From contig JAGMCI010000017.1 in the NCBI GenBank assembly GCA_023129325.1, forward strand, positions 77,252 to 141,251: DNA of 64,000 bases. The letters are read 5' to 3'. A program made the translations under genes and the position numbers. Origin of the DNA: Caldifarciminota bacterium (GTDB lineage Bacteria > Hydrothermota > UBA3073 > JACQXS01 > JAGMCI01). The notes beneath the pieces are model-generated. The model made no database searches, was not told where the DNA came from, and saw only the letters and a program-made list of their open reading frames with translations. Below, one piece after another: positions 56,741 through 63,737 of the stretch. Every line of letters starts with the position of its first letter. Positions within the stretch are counted from its first letter, which is position 1.

Positions 56741-58299
56741 GACTTAAGAAACTTATAAAAGGGATAGAGAAGTTAGAAGTAGGAAGTGGTTCACCACGAC
56801 CTTCACCACGGAGTGGGAAGTGGGAAGTGAGATATGGGGACTCAGAGATAGAGGGCATTGCTTACGATTCAAGGGCTGTGAAACCCAATTATATCTTTGT
56901 TGCCAGGTGTCCCGATTCTCCCTGTCTGCCGACAAGGCAGGTCGGAATTGAAGATTCTCACAAATATATTAACGATGCTATAAAAAGAGGAGCAAAGTTT
57001 TTTATCCTTGAGCATAGTGTTGGCAAGCTACCGTGCCCCAGTATAATAGTGAAAGACAGCAGAAAAGTCTTGGCTACTTTAGCCTCAAATTTCTATGGCA
57101 ATCCTTCCAAGAAACTAAAATTAATAGGAGTAACAGGAACTTATGGTAAGACTACTTCTACCTATCTTTTAAAATCAATATATGAAGCTTCTGGCTCTTT
57201 GACAGGTCTTTTAGGGACAATTAAGTATGAAGTAGAAAGTGAGAAGTGGGAAGTGGGAAGTGCACATCACACGACACCAGAGTCTCTTGAGCTCGAGCAG
57301 TTATTTTCTGAAATGTTAAAGAAAGGAGTAAAAGTAGTTATTCTTGAGGTTTCATCGCATTCTTTAGTTCTTTCACGGGTTTATGGGGTAGATTTTAATA
57401 TTGCTTGCTTTACAAGACTTGGAAGGGACCACCTTGACTTTCATCATACTCTCAAGGAATATGAGAAAGCAAAGCTTAAACTTTTCTTAGACTTAAAAAA
57501 AGACAGAACTGCAATTTTGAATAAAGACGATGTTACTTTCAAACACTTTAAAGAACACACAAAAGCAAACATTATAACTTATGGAACAACTCCCAGTTGT
57601 GATGTACAAGGAGAACTTTATTCTTCAAGTTTAAAAGGGCTTGAGATTATTATAAGAGTGAAGCAAAAGACAAAGAGTAAGAAGCAAATGGTGGGGAAAA
57701 TTTATTCTCCTCTTATTGGCTCACACAATTTTTACAACATTTTACTTGCAGCGACTTGTGCATTGAATGATAGGATTGATTTTGAGACTGTTTGTGAAGG
57801 AATAGAAGAACTGAAACAAGTTCCAGGGAGATTTGAGATTATAGAGCGTGCCCGCATGCCAAGGCAAAGCGTCGGGCAGGTAATAATAGACTATGCTCAT
57901 ACGCCTGACAGTTTAAAATCGGCTCTTCTTTCAGTCAGAAAACTTACACATGGAAGACTCATATGCATATTTGGTTGTGGTGGGGACAGAGATTCTGGCA
58001 AGAGACCCTTAATGGGGAAAGTTGCTTCTGAGTTATCAGATTATGTCATTCTGACTTCAGACAATCCAAGAAGTGAAGACCCTTTAAAAATAATTCATGA
58101 TATAGAGCAAGGAGCCGCAGGTGGCAATTACTCTATTGTTCCTGACCGTCGTGAGGCGATAAAGAAAGGCATTGAGAGGTCATCTTCTGAGGATACAATT
58201 TTATTAGCTGGCAAAGGGCATGAAAAATATCAAATTTATGGAGAATTAAAAATTCCTTGGGATGAGAGGAAAATAGTAAAGGAGATATTGGAAGTGTAA
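56737..58299 (+). CDS. murE: UDP-N-acetylmuramyl-tripeptide synthetase
   Basis: A 520-aa Mur ligase adding the third stem residue. ATP site GVTGTYGKTTSTYLL; EVSSHSL, GRFEIIERA, VIIDYAHTPDSLKSAL and the DNPR motif in TSDNPRSEDP, which in the family marks meso-diaminopimelate as substrate. Four regions are repeat-coded: residues 11-30 (LEVGSGSPRPSPRSGKWEV), 58-71 (PDSPCLPTRQVGIE), 165-176 (EVESEKWEVGS) and 371-381 (ARMPRQSVGQ). All remain in frame and lie between conserved motifs. Confidence 0.93.
   Translation: MRLKKLIKGIEKLEVGSGSPRPSPRSGKWEVRYGDSEIEGIAYDSRAVKPNYIFVARCPDSPCLPTRQVGIEDSHKYINDAIKRGAKFFILEHSVGKLPCPSIIVKDSRKVLATLASNFYGNPSKKLKLIGVTGTYGKTTSTYLLKSIYEASGSLTGLLGTIKYEVESEKWEVGSAHHTTPESLELEQLFSEMLKKGVKVVILEVSSHSLVLSRVYGVDFNIACFTRLGRDHLDFHHTLKEYEKAKLKLFLDLKKDRTAILNKDDVTFKHFKEHTKANIITYGTTPSCDVQGELYSSSLKGLEIIIRVKQKTKSKKQMVGKIYSPLIGSHNFYNILLAATCALNDRIDFETVCEGIEELKQVPGRFEIIERARMPRQSVGQVIIDYAHTPDSLKSALLSVRKLTHGRLICIFGCGGDRDSGKRPLMGKVASELSDYVILTSDNPRSEDPLKIIHDIEQGAAGGNYSIVPDRREAIKKGIERSSSEDTILLAGKGHEKYQIYGELKIPWDERKIVKEILEV
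56775..56830. repeat. GGAAGTGG array interrupted by the 31-bp element, copy 3
   Basis: The identical 31-bp unit (56786-56816) is nested in a GGAAGTGGGAAGTG stretch at the start of murE and is translated as part of GSGSPRPSPRSGKWE. Confidence 0.9.
56921..56941. repeat. CCTGTCTGCCGACAAGGCAGG palindrome in murE
   Basis: Outer arms of the 56474 element without its inner part. In frame, in the N-terminal domain after IFVARC. Confidence 0.85.
57233..57262. repeat. GAAGTGGGAAGTGG stretch inside murE
   Basis: GTAGAAAGTGAGAAGTGGGA followed by AGTGGGAAGTG. It encodes EVESEKWEVGS between LGTIKYE and HHTTPES, both conserved. Confidence 0.75.
57850..57880. repeat. GCCCGCATGCC...GTCGGGCAGG element in murE
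   Basis: GCCCGCATGCCAAGGCAAAG and CGTCGGGCAGG. Inserted between the conserved GRFEII and VIIDYAHTP motifs, in frame. Related to the 58561 and 62917 elements (GCCAAAGCAAAGC, CCGCCAAACAGAC). Confidence 0.8.
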
Positions 58300-58300
58300 A

Positions 58301-59866
58301 GTGAAAAGCGTAAAGTTAAAAAATCCGATAAAAGTCACTGAAATAATAAGAGCCACTCATGGAACTCACAGGGGCGTATTGCAATACGTCCCTACTGATA
58401 TAAAAATAACGGGCATATCTATAGACTCACGTACTACTGAGCAAGGTGATATATTCATAGCTCTCAAAGGTGAGAGATTTGATGGACATCTTTTTGTTAA
58501 GGAAGCTTTACAAAAGGGAGCAGTGGGAGCGATAGTAAATGCAAATTGTAAATTGCAAAATGCCCGTCTGCCAAAGCAAAGCGGCCCGCTTCGCCGGAGC
58601 GAGAGCGAGGCGAGCGGGCAGGCAAATTGTAAATTAATAATGGTAAAAGATACTTTACGAGCTCTTGGCGATTTAGCAAGTGACTACAGAAAACGCTTTT
58701 CCCCATCAATTGTTAGTATTACAGGCTCTAATGGTAAAACAACCACTAAAGAACTGGCGGCACTTTGTCTTTCTGGGTCTTATCGTGTATTAAAAAACGA
58801 GAGAAGCCTCAATAGTCTTGTAGGGCTTCCACTCACTCTATTTAGTCTTTCAAAAGATATTGAAATTTGTATTCTTGAGCTTGGGACAAATCAGCCTGGT
58901 GAAATAGCAAGGCTTTCAGAGATTGCCTGCCCGACGTCCCGATTATATCGGGACAGGGACGGCAGGCGGGCAAAGCCCAAAGTTGGTGTTATTACTAATA
59001 TAGCCTTGACTCATCTTGAAGGTTTTAAAACATTAAGAGGTGTTTTTCAAGAAAAGTTGAAGCTGATTAATTTTGTGGACTTTTTAATTTTAAATGCTGA
59101 TGACGATTTACTTTGGCAAAGGCTAAAGCCTTTGGCTACAAAGCGGGGGATAAACCCCTGCGCTACAGGAATGGATATTTTCTGGTTTGGGATAAAGAGA
59201 GGGGACTTGAGAGCTCAAGTTATTGGGTCTGGGAACAGAATAAAATTCAGAGTGAGGGATGTTGATTTTGAACTACCTTTATTTGGGATATGGAATATAT
59301 ATAATGCCCTTGCTGCTTTAAGCATTGGAATTTACTTTGATTTAAGTCTAAAAGTAATGAGTCAAGCAATAAGAAATTTTAAGTCTTTATCCCATCGCGG
59401 AAAGATAATAAATTGCGATAGCATTAGTGTCATAGATAGCACCTATAATGCCAATCCTGTTTCAGTCAAACTTTCTCTTCAGGGATTAGGAACACGGATA
59501 GACACAGATAGGAACACGGATAGACACAGACGGCGGGTTGCAATTTTAGGAGATATGTTAGAGCTTGGTGAGGAGTCTCAGAAACTTCATAGTGTAATTG
59601 GAAAATCTCTCAAGGAATTTGGAATTGATGTTCTCATTGGAGTTGGAAAGTTCGCACGGTATTATGTAGAGGCAAGTAATGTAAGGGATAAATTTTATTT
59701 CTCAAGTAAAACTTGCTCCTACAAACCTGTAATAGATTTTCTCAAAGATTTTATAAAACCTGGAGATGTTATTCTTGTTAAAGGCTCGCGAGCTATGCAA
59801 ATGGAAAAGATAGTGAACGCACTGCGTGCTCAATGCAAAATTAAAAATGAAAATTGTAAACTGTAA
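58301..59866 (+). CDS. murF: UDP-N-acetylmuramoyl-tripeptide--D-Ala-D-Ala ligase
   Basis: A 521-aa Mur ligase adding D-Ala-D-Ala. GITGSNGKTTTKELA-type ATP site (ITGSNGKTTTKELAAL), ELGTNQPGEIARLSEIA, HRGKIINCDSISVIDSTYNANPVSVK and VLVKGSRAMQME are diagnostic. The family is usually about 450 residues. The excess is repeat-coded: residues 23-31 (GVLQYVPT), 80-112 (NCKLQNARLPKQSG...QANCKL), 208-224 (PTSRLYRDRDGRRAK), 273-289, 396-412 (RIDTDRNTDRHRRR) and the C-terminal CKIKNENCKL. It is the most heavily interrupted gene in the window. Confidence 0.92.
   Translation: MKSVKLKNPIKVTEIIRATHGTHRGVLQYVPTDIKITGISIDSRTTEQGDIFIALKGERFDGHLFVKEALQKGAVGAIVNANCKLQNARLPKQSGPLRRSESEASGQANCKLIMVKDTLRALGDLASDYRKRFSPSIVSITGSNGKTTTKELAALCLSGSYRVLKNERSLNSLVGLPLTLFSLSKDIEICILELGTNQPGEIARLSEIACPTSRLYRDRDGRRAKPKVGVITNIALTHLEGFKTLRGVFQEKLKLINFVDFLILNADDDLLWQRLKPLATKRGINPCATGMDIFWFGIKRGDLRAQVIGSGNRIKFRVRDVDFELPLFGIWNIYNALAALSIGIYFDLSLKVMSQAIRNFKSLSHRGKIINCDSISVIDSTYNANPVSVKLSLQGLGTRIDTDRNTDRHRRRVAILGDMLELGEESQKLHSVIGKSLKEFGIDVLIGVGKFARYYVEASNVRDKFYFSSKTCSYKPVIDFLKDFIKPGDVILVKGSRAMQMEKIVNALRAQCKIKNENCKL
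58370..58394. repeat. GGGCGTATTGCAATACGTCCC palindrome in murF
   Basis: Second copy of the palindrome in the epimerase gene at 27245. In frame. Confidence 0.85.
58541..58636. repeat. Composite nested element in murF
   Basis: A GC part (GCCCGTCTGCCAAAGCAAAG, CGGCCCGCTTCGCCGGAGCG, GAGGCGAGCGGGCAGGC) lies between two copies of CAAATTGTAAATT. The structure suggests one element inserted into another. The GC core is nearly identical to 62929-62973 in ftsW and is read in the same frame (GPLRRS.SEASGQAN). Confidence 0.92.
58925..58971. repeat. GCCTGCCCGACGTCCCGA palindrome in murF
   Basis: Outer arms GCCTGCCCG / CGGCAGGCGGGC and inner arms GTCCCGAT / ATCGGGAC. In frame, codes PTSRLYRDRDGRRA. Confidence 0.9.
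59121..59167. repeat. AGCGGGGGATAAACCCCTGCGCT element in murF
   Basis: GGCTAAAGCC plus GGCTACAAAGCGGGGGATAA and ACCCCTGCGCTACA, a pair of small palindromes in frame in the central domain. Confidence 0.7.
59489..59535. repeat. GAACACGGATAGACACAGATA tandem in murF
   Basis: AGGAACACGGATAGACACAG occurs twice in tandem (24-base period) and encodes RIDTDRNTDRHRRR. It belongs to the ACGGATACACAGAT-type family. Confidence 0.8.
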
Positions 59867-59906
59867 ATTAAAGGAGACAATTTTGCAATTTGCAATGATT
59901 TAAGAT

Positions 59907-61001
59907 ATGCTTTATTGGTTATTATATCCTTTACATACGGAGTGTTTTATATTCAATCTTTTTAGATATATAACTTTCAGGGCTGCCTATGCTGGAATAA
60001 CGGCTTTAGTTCTCTCCTTTATTCTGGGACCAAAATTAGTGAGATATCTTACGAAGCATAAACTTTTTGCCAATACGAAAGAAAATGGGCCGCCGAGTCA
60101 AAAAAGCAAAGACCAAACTCCAGTTATGGGAGGGATTCTTATAATTTGCACGAGTGTGATTTCTACTCTTTTATGGACCAATTTAAATCCGTCAGCTGAC
60201 GGGCAGTTTATATGGATAGCTTTATTTTCGTTATTATCACTTGGAGGACTCGGCTTATGGGATGATTTTAAAAAAGTTAAGAAAGGAAAAGGATTACGCC
60301 CTGCATATAAATTTTTATGGCAAGTATTAATTGGGCTTTGTATAGCGGGGTATGTATTTTTATTTCCCCGAAATCCAGAATTTAAGGCACAGACATCTTT
60401 TCTCTTTTTCAAGAACATTTTTCTTTATTTTGGCGGATTTTATATACCCTTTGTAGTTCTTGTTATTGTAAGCACGTCAAATGCTACTAATCTTGCTGAT
60501 GGGCTTGATGGATTGGCAATTGGGCTAATTGCCGAGGTGGCACTGACTTATGCTATACTTGCCTATGTTGTCGGGAATATGAAAGCATCCAATTATTTAA
60601 ATATACTTTATATCTCTGGGGGTGGAGAATTAGCAATATTTCTTGCAAGTATAGTTGGTAGTGCGTTAGGGTTTTTATGGTTTAATGCCCATCCAGCCCA
60701 AATGTTTATGGGCGATACGGGGGCATTAGCATTAGGGGGAGCTATTGGGACTGTTGCTGTTCTTATAAAGCAAGAAATACTTTTAATTCTTGCAGGTGGA
60801 GTATTTGTTATAGAAGGGATTTCGGTCATAGCGCAAGTATTATATTTCAAAGCATCTAAGGGGAAAAGGATATTTCGGAAGGCACCCTTGCATCATCATT
60901 ATGAAGAATGCAACATACCTGAGAACAAAATTGTGATACGATTCTGGATTATAGGAATTTTATTCTTATTAGCTACACTTTCAACATTAAAGATAAGATA
61001 A
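59907..61001 (+). CDS. mraY: Phospho-N-acetylmuramoyl-pentapeptide transferase
   Basis: A 364-aa ten-helix enzyme that forms lipid I on undecaprenyl phosphate. KSKDQTPVMGGILII, SNATNLADGLDGLAIG (catalytic Asp pair), FNAHPAQMFMGDTGALALGG and APLHHHYEECNIPE (the HHH motif) are all conserved. Residues 94-100 (NPSADGQ) between two helices are encoded by a perfect CCGTCAGCTGACGG palindrome. It lies in the standard dcw order after murF. Confidence 0.94.
   Translation: MLYWLLYPLHTECFIFNLFRYITFRAAYAGITALVLSFILGPKLVRYLTKHKLFANTKENGPPSQKSKDQTPVMGGILIICTSVISTLLWTNLNPSADGQFIWIALFSLLSLGGLGLWDDFKKVKKGKGLRPAYKFLWQVLIGLCIAGYVFLFPRNPEFKAQTSFLFFKNIFLYFGGFYIPFVVLVIVSTSNATNLADGLDGLAIGLIAEVALTYAILAYVVGNMKASNYLNILYISGGGELAIFLASIVGSALGFLWFNAHPAQMFMGDTGALALGGAIGTVAVLIKQEILLILAGGVFVIEGISVIAQVLYFKASKGKRIFRKAPLHHHYEECNIPENKIVIRFWIIGILFLLATLSTLKIR
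60189..60206. repeat. CCGTCAGCTGACGG palindrome in mraY
   Basis: Perfect 14-bp palindrome followed by GCAG, in frame in a loop between membrane helices. Confidence 0.7.
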
Positions 61002-61043
61002 GAAACAGGTCGCAGACTCTGTGCGAGGTGTAGGATAAAGGGT

Positions 61044-62462
61044 ATGACAAATTACAAAGGCAAGAGGGTTTCAGTAATTGGTTTTGGGAGAAGTGGAAAG
61101 GCTTGTGTAAAGTTATTGCTTGACAGAGGAGCTAAAGTCTTTGTCAGTGAGATAAAAGAAAGGAATCAAGGAATCGAGGGTTCAAGGGTTCAAGAGGTTG
61201 TTAGATTTGAGGAACTGGGGGTTGAATTTGAGTTTGGGAAGCACAGTTCTAAGATACTTAATTCAGGTTTAATAATAGTATCACCTGGGGTGTCACTTGA
61301 TTTACCTATTATTAAAGAGGCGAGACGCAGGGGCATTCCTGTGCTCAGCGAGCTTGAGTTTGCGACACAATTTATTCCCGCACTTATGCATAAGTGCGGG
61401 GTTGGGATAACAGGGACTAATGGGAAAACCACTACCGCCTTTCTTATCCAGGAAGTGTTAAAATCTGCTAATAAAGAGTGTATCGTGTGTGGCAATATGG
61501 GGGTTCCTGTATCTTCAATAGTTAATTTGTTAGTTGATAAATCAGGAAACTCAACAATACCTATAATTGAGGTTAGTACATTTCAACTTGAGGCTATAGA
61601 TTCTTTTTGTCCTCATATAGGTATACTCTTAAATATCACTCCAGACCATCTTGACAGACATAAAAACTTTAAAGAATACAGAGATTTAAAATTCAAACTT
61701 TTTTCAAATCAAAGAGCTAATGATTTCGCTATCCTCAATTTCGATGATATAGAGATAAGGAAGTATCTATTTCATGAGGAACAAGATAAGTTAAAAGCGC
61801 AAAAGATTTTCTTTTCCACGCAGGCTGGAAGCCTATGCCACCAGAATGTATATATAAAGGATAAAGACATCTTCTGGGAGGGAGAGAAATTATTTAGCTT
61901 AAATAATTTAAATCTAAAATGGGAATGTTGGCTTGAGGATGGGCTTGCAGCTATTGCAGTAGCAAAGATATTGGGCATACCGAATGAGACTATTCTGAAG
62001 GGGTTTCGCAATTTCAAAGGAGTACCGCATCGACTTGAAGACATTGGTGTAATAAATGGAGTTAGATTTATAAATAATTCTATGTGCACGAATCCTGATT
62101 CATTTAAAAGGACACTATTAAGTTTCAAAAGGCGTGTAATACTTATAACAGGTGGCAAAGAGAAAGGAGTAGAGATAACTTCAATTGTCAATACTATAAA
62201 AAGGAAAGCAAAGCATACAATACTAATCGGCGAAACAAGTGAAACATTAGCCAAAGCACTGAAAGAGAACTATACAAAAGCATTCCCGTCTGCCCGTCGG
62301 GCAGGGAGCATGGATGAGGCAGTAAAGATTGCGTTTAAGTATGCAACCAAAGGAGATACAATCCTTTTATCACCAGGATTTGCTTCATTTGATTGGTTTC
62401 AGGATTTCAAGGATAGAGGAGAAAAATTTAAAAAAGCGATTGAGAAACTAAAAAAGTATTAA
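61044..62462 (+). CDS. murD: UDP-N-acetylmuramoylalanine--D-glutamate ligase
   Basis: A 472-aa Mur ligase. VSVIGFGRSGKACVKLL binds UDP; GITGTNGKTTTAFLI is the ATP site; EVSTFQLEAIDSF, ILLNITPDHLDRH and GGKEKGVEI are diagnostic. Four repeat-coded stretches keep the frame: residues 39-52 (NQGIEGSRVQEVVR), 111-119 (PALMHKCGV), 259-266 (QAGSLCHQ) and 414-421 (PSARRAGS). It is slightly longer than usual as a result. Confidence 0.93.
   Translation: MTNYKGKRVSVIGFGRSGKACVKLLLDRGAKVFVSEIKERNQGIEGSRVQEVVRFEELGVEFEFGKHSSKILNSGLIIVSPGVSLDLPIIKEARRRGIPVLSELEFATQFIPALMHKCGVGITGTNGKTTTAFLIQEVLKSANKECIVCGNMGVPVSSIVNLLVDKSGNSTIPIIEVSTFQLEAIDSFCPHIGILLNITPDHLDRHKNFKEYRDLKFKLFSNQRANDFAILNFDDIEIRKYLFHEEQDKLKAQKIFFSTQAGSLCHQNVYIKDKDIFWEGEKLFSLNNLNLKWECWLEDGLAAIAVAKILGIPNETILKGFRNFKGVPHRLEDIGVINGVRFINNSMCTNPDSFKRTLLSFKRRVILITGGKEKGVEITSIVNTIKRKAKHTILIGETSETLAKALKENYTKAFPSARRAGSMDEAVKIAFKYATKGDTILLSPGFASFDWFQDFKDRGEKFKKAIEKLKKY
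61377..61400. repeat. Perfect 24-bp palindrome CCCGCACTTATG|CATAAGTGCGGG in murD
   Basis: Each half is the exact reverse complement of the other. It is translated as PALMHKCG just before the conserved ATP-binding GITGTNGKTT. Confidence 0.9.
61820..61842. repeat. GCAGGCTGGAAGCCTATGCC element in murD
   Basis: An imperfect palindrome (AGGCT-ggaa-AGCCT variant), in frame, coding QAGSLCH. Confidence 0.65.
62285..62306. repeat. CCCGTCTGCCCGTCGGGCAGGG palindrome in murD
   Basis: CTGCCCG / CGGGCAG arms; in frame near the C-terminus, coding PSARRAG. Confidence 0.8.
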
Positions 62463-62528
62463 AATGACAAGATTAACAGGATTAAACAGGATAAAGAAAT
62501 AAAAATCCAGTAAATCCTGTCAAATATA

Positions 62529-63710
62529 ATGAAAAAAACAGATAAAGGCATACTTTTAATTACTCTTATTCTTGTAGGCATAGGACTTATAATGGTCTAT
62601 TCCTCTTCAGCCTTTTCATCCCTGAGAGTGATGAATACAAGCACCTTTTTCTTTAAGAAGCAACTTATTCCATTAGGAATTGGGGTTGTTCTGTGTTTTA
62701 CGGTATCGAAAATTGACTACAGAATATGGGGCAAGTATTCTTATCTCATTTTAGGAATTACTATTTTACTTCTTTTCTGGGTTCTCTTATTCAGTCAGTC
62801 AGTTCATGGGACAAAAAGATGGATAAGATTTAGCAACTCATCACTTAAGTGGATTTCGTTTCAACCAGCAGAATTTGCAAAGTTAGGAGTAATAATATTT
62901 ATAGCAAATTTCATTTCCCGCCAAACAGACGGCCCGCTTCGCCGGAGCTTCAGCGAGGCGAGCGGGCAGGCAAATCATTCCGCCTCAGGCGGATTATACA
63001 CCCAATACGTCAGCCGACGGATTAATTTTGTGAAATTTCGTGGTTTATATCTTTCAATCGCATTAGCGATTGTATTTCTGCTAATTGCTCTTGAACCATC
63101 ATTTGGAGTTTTATTTGCTATCTGCGTTACCTGTCTTATTATACTTTTTTTAGGAAACTTTAGAATAACCTGGCTCCTTTTGATTTTTGCGGGTGTATTT
63201 GGAGCAGGTTTTTTACTTATCAATCATTCTCCTTATGCAAAGTTAAGGATGGCAAATTTCTTTTCCCATGAAGGATATCAGTTAAGACAATCAATTTATG
63301 GCATAGGAGCAGGTGGATTATTTGGTGCGGGACTGGGTAATGGGAAAGCGAAGCTTTTCTTTCTTCCCGAACCACACACTGATTTTATATTTTCTATTAT
63401 TGGTGAAGAACTTGGGTTTATAGGATGTGCTATTGTTTCAGTTTTATTTTTAATTCTTTTAATACGAGGAATAAAGATAGGTATTCGTCAACAGGCGGAT
63501 AAATTTGGGTTTTTACTCGCAGTAGGAATAAGTTTCATAATATTTGTGTCAGCAGGGATTCATATTGGTGTGACATGTGGCATTTTACCGATTACAGGAA
63601 TTCCTTTGCCATTTATATCATTTGGAGGCTCAAATCTTTTGTCAAATCTTATTGGAATTGGGATATTATTAAATATAAGTCGGCAAAGACAGAGGACAGA
63701 AGACAGATAA
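62529..63710 (+). CDS. ftsW: Lipid II polymerase / cell-division protein
   Basis: A 393-aa SEDS-family glycosyltransferase that polymerises lipid II with FtsI. About ten membrane helices; LKWISFQPAEFAKLGVI, IYGIGAGGLFGAGLGNGKAKLFFLPEPHTDFIFSIIGEELG and GILPITGIPLPFISFGGSNLLSNLIGIGI are diagnostic. Residues 129-165 (RQTDGPLRRSFSEASGQANHSASGG...YVSRR) come from a composite GC element between two helices. The C-terminus (RQRQRTEDR) is encoded by a TCAGAAG-type repeat. Confidence 0.93.
   Translation: MKKTDKGILLITLILVGIGLIMVYSSSAFSSLRVMNTSTFFFKKQLIPLGIGVVLCFTVSKIDYRIWGKYSYLILGITILLLFWVLLFSQSVHGTKRWIRFSNSSLKWISFQPAEFAKLGVIIFIANFISRQTDGPLRRSFSEASGQANHSASGGLYTQYVSRRINFVKFRGLYLSIALAIVFLLIALEPSFGVLFAICVTCLIILFLGNFRITWLLLIFAGVFGAGFLLINHSPYAKLRMANFFSHEGYQLRQSIYGIGAGGLFGAGLGNGKAKLFFLPEPHTDFIFSIIGEELGFIGCAIVSVLFLILLIRGIKIGIRQQADKFGFLLAVGISFIIFVSAGIHIGVTCGILPITGIPLPFISFGGSNLLSNLIGIGILLNISRQRQRTEDR
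62917..63024. repeat. Composite GC-rich insertion in ftsW
   Basis: Contains GGCCCGCTTCGCCGGAGCTT with CGAGCGGGCAGGCAAAT (as in murF 58582-58627), then TCCGCCTCAGGCGGA, then TACGTCAGCCGACGG. At least three element types lie in tandem over about 108 bases, all in frame. Confidence 0.92.
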
Positions 63711-63732
63711 TTTCTGATTTCTGACTTCTGAT
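63686..63732. repeat. GACAGAGGACAGAAG / TTTCTGATTTCTGACTTCTG inverted repeat
   Basis: It encodes the C-terminus of FtsW and fills the 27-base gap to murG. Same family as 8664, 41128 and 48599. Confidence 0.8.
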
Positions 63733-63737
63733 ATGAG

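Noticed and set aside
4210-63024. GC-rich palindromes as transcription terminators
   Set aside because: Most lie inside genes, lack T-runs and are translated in frame; only the hairpin at 11290 has a position fitting a terminator.
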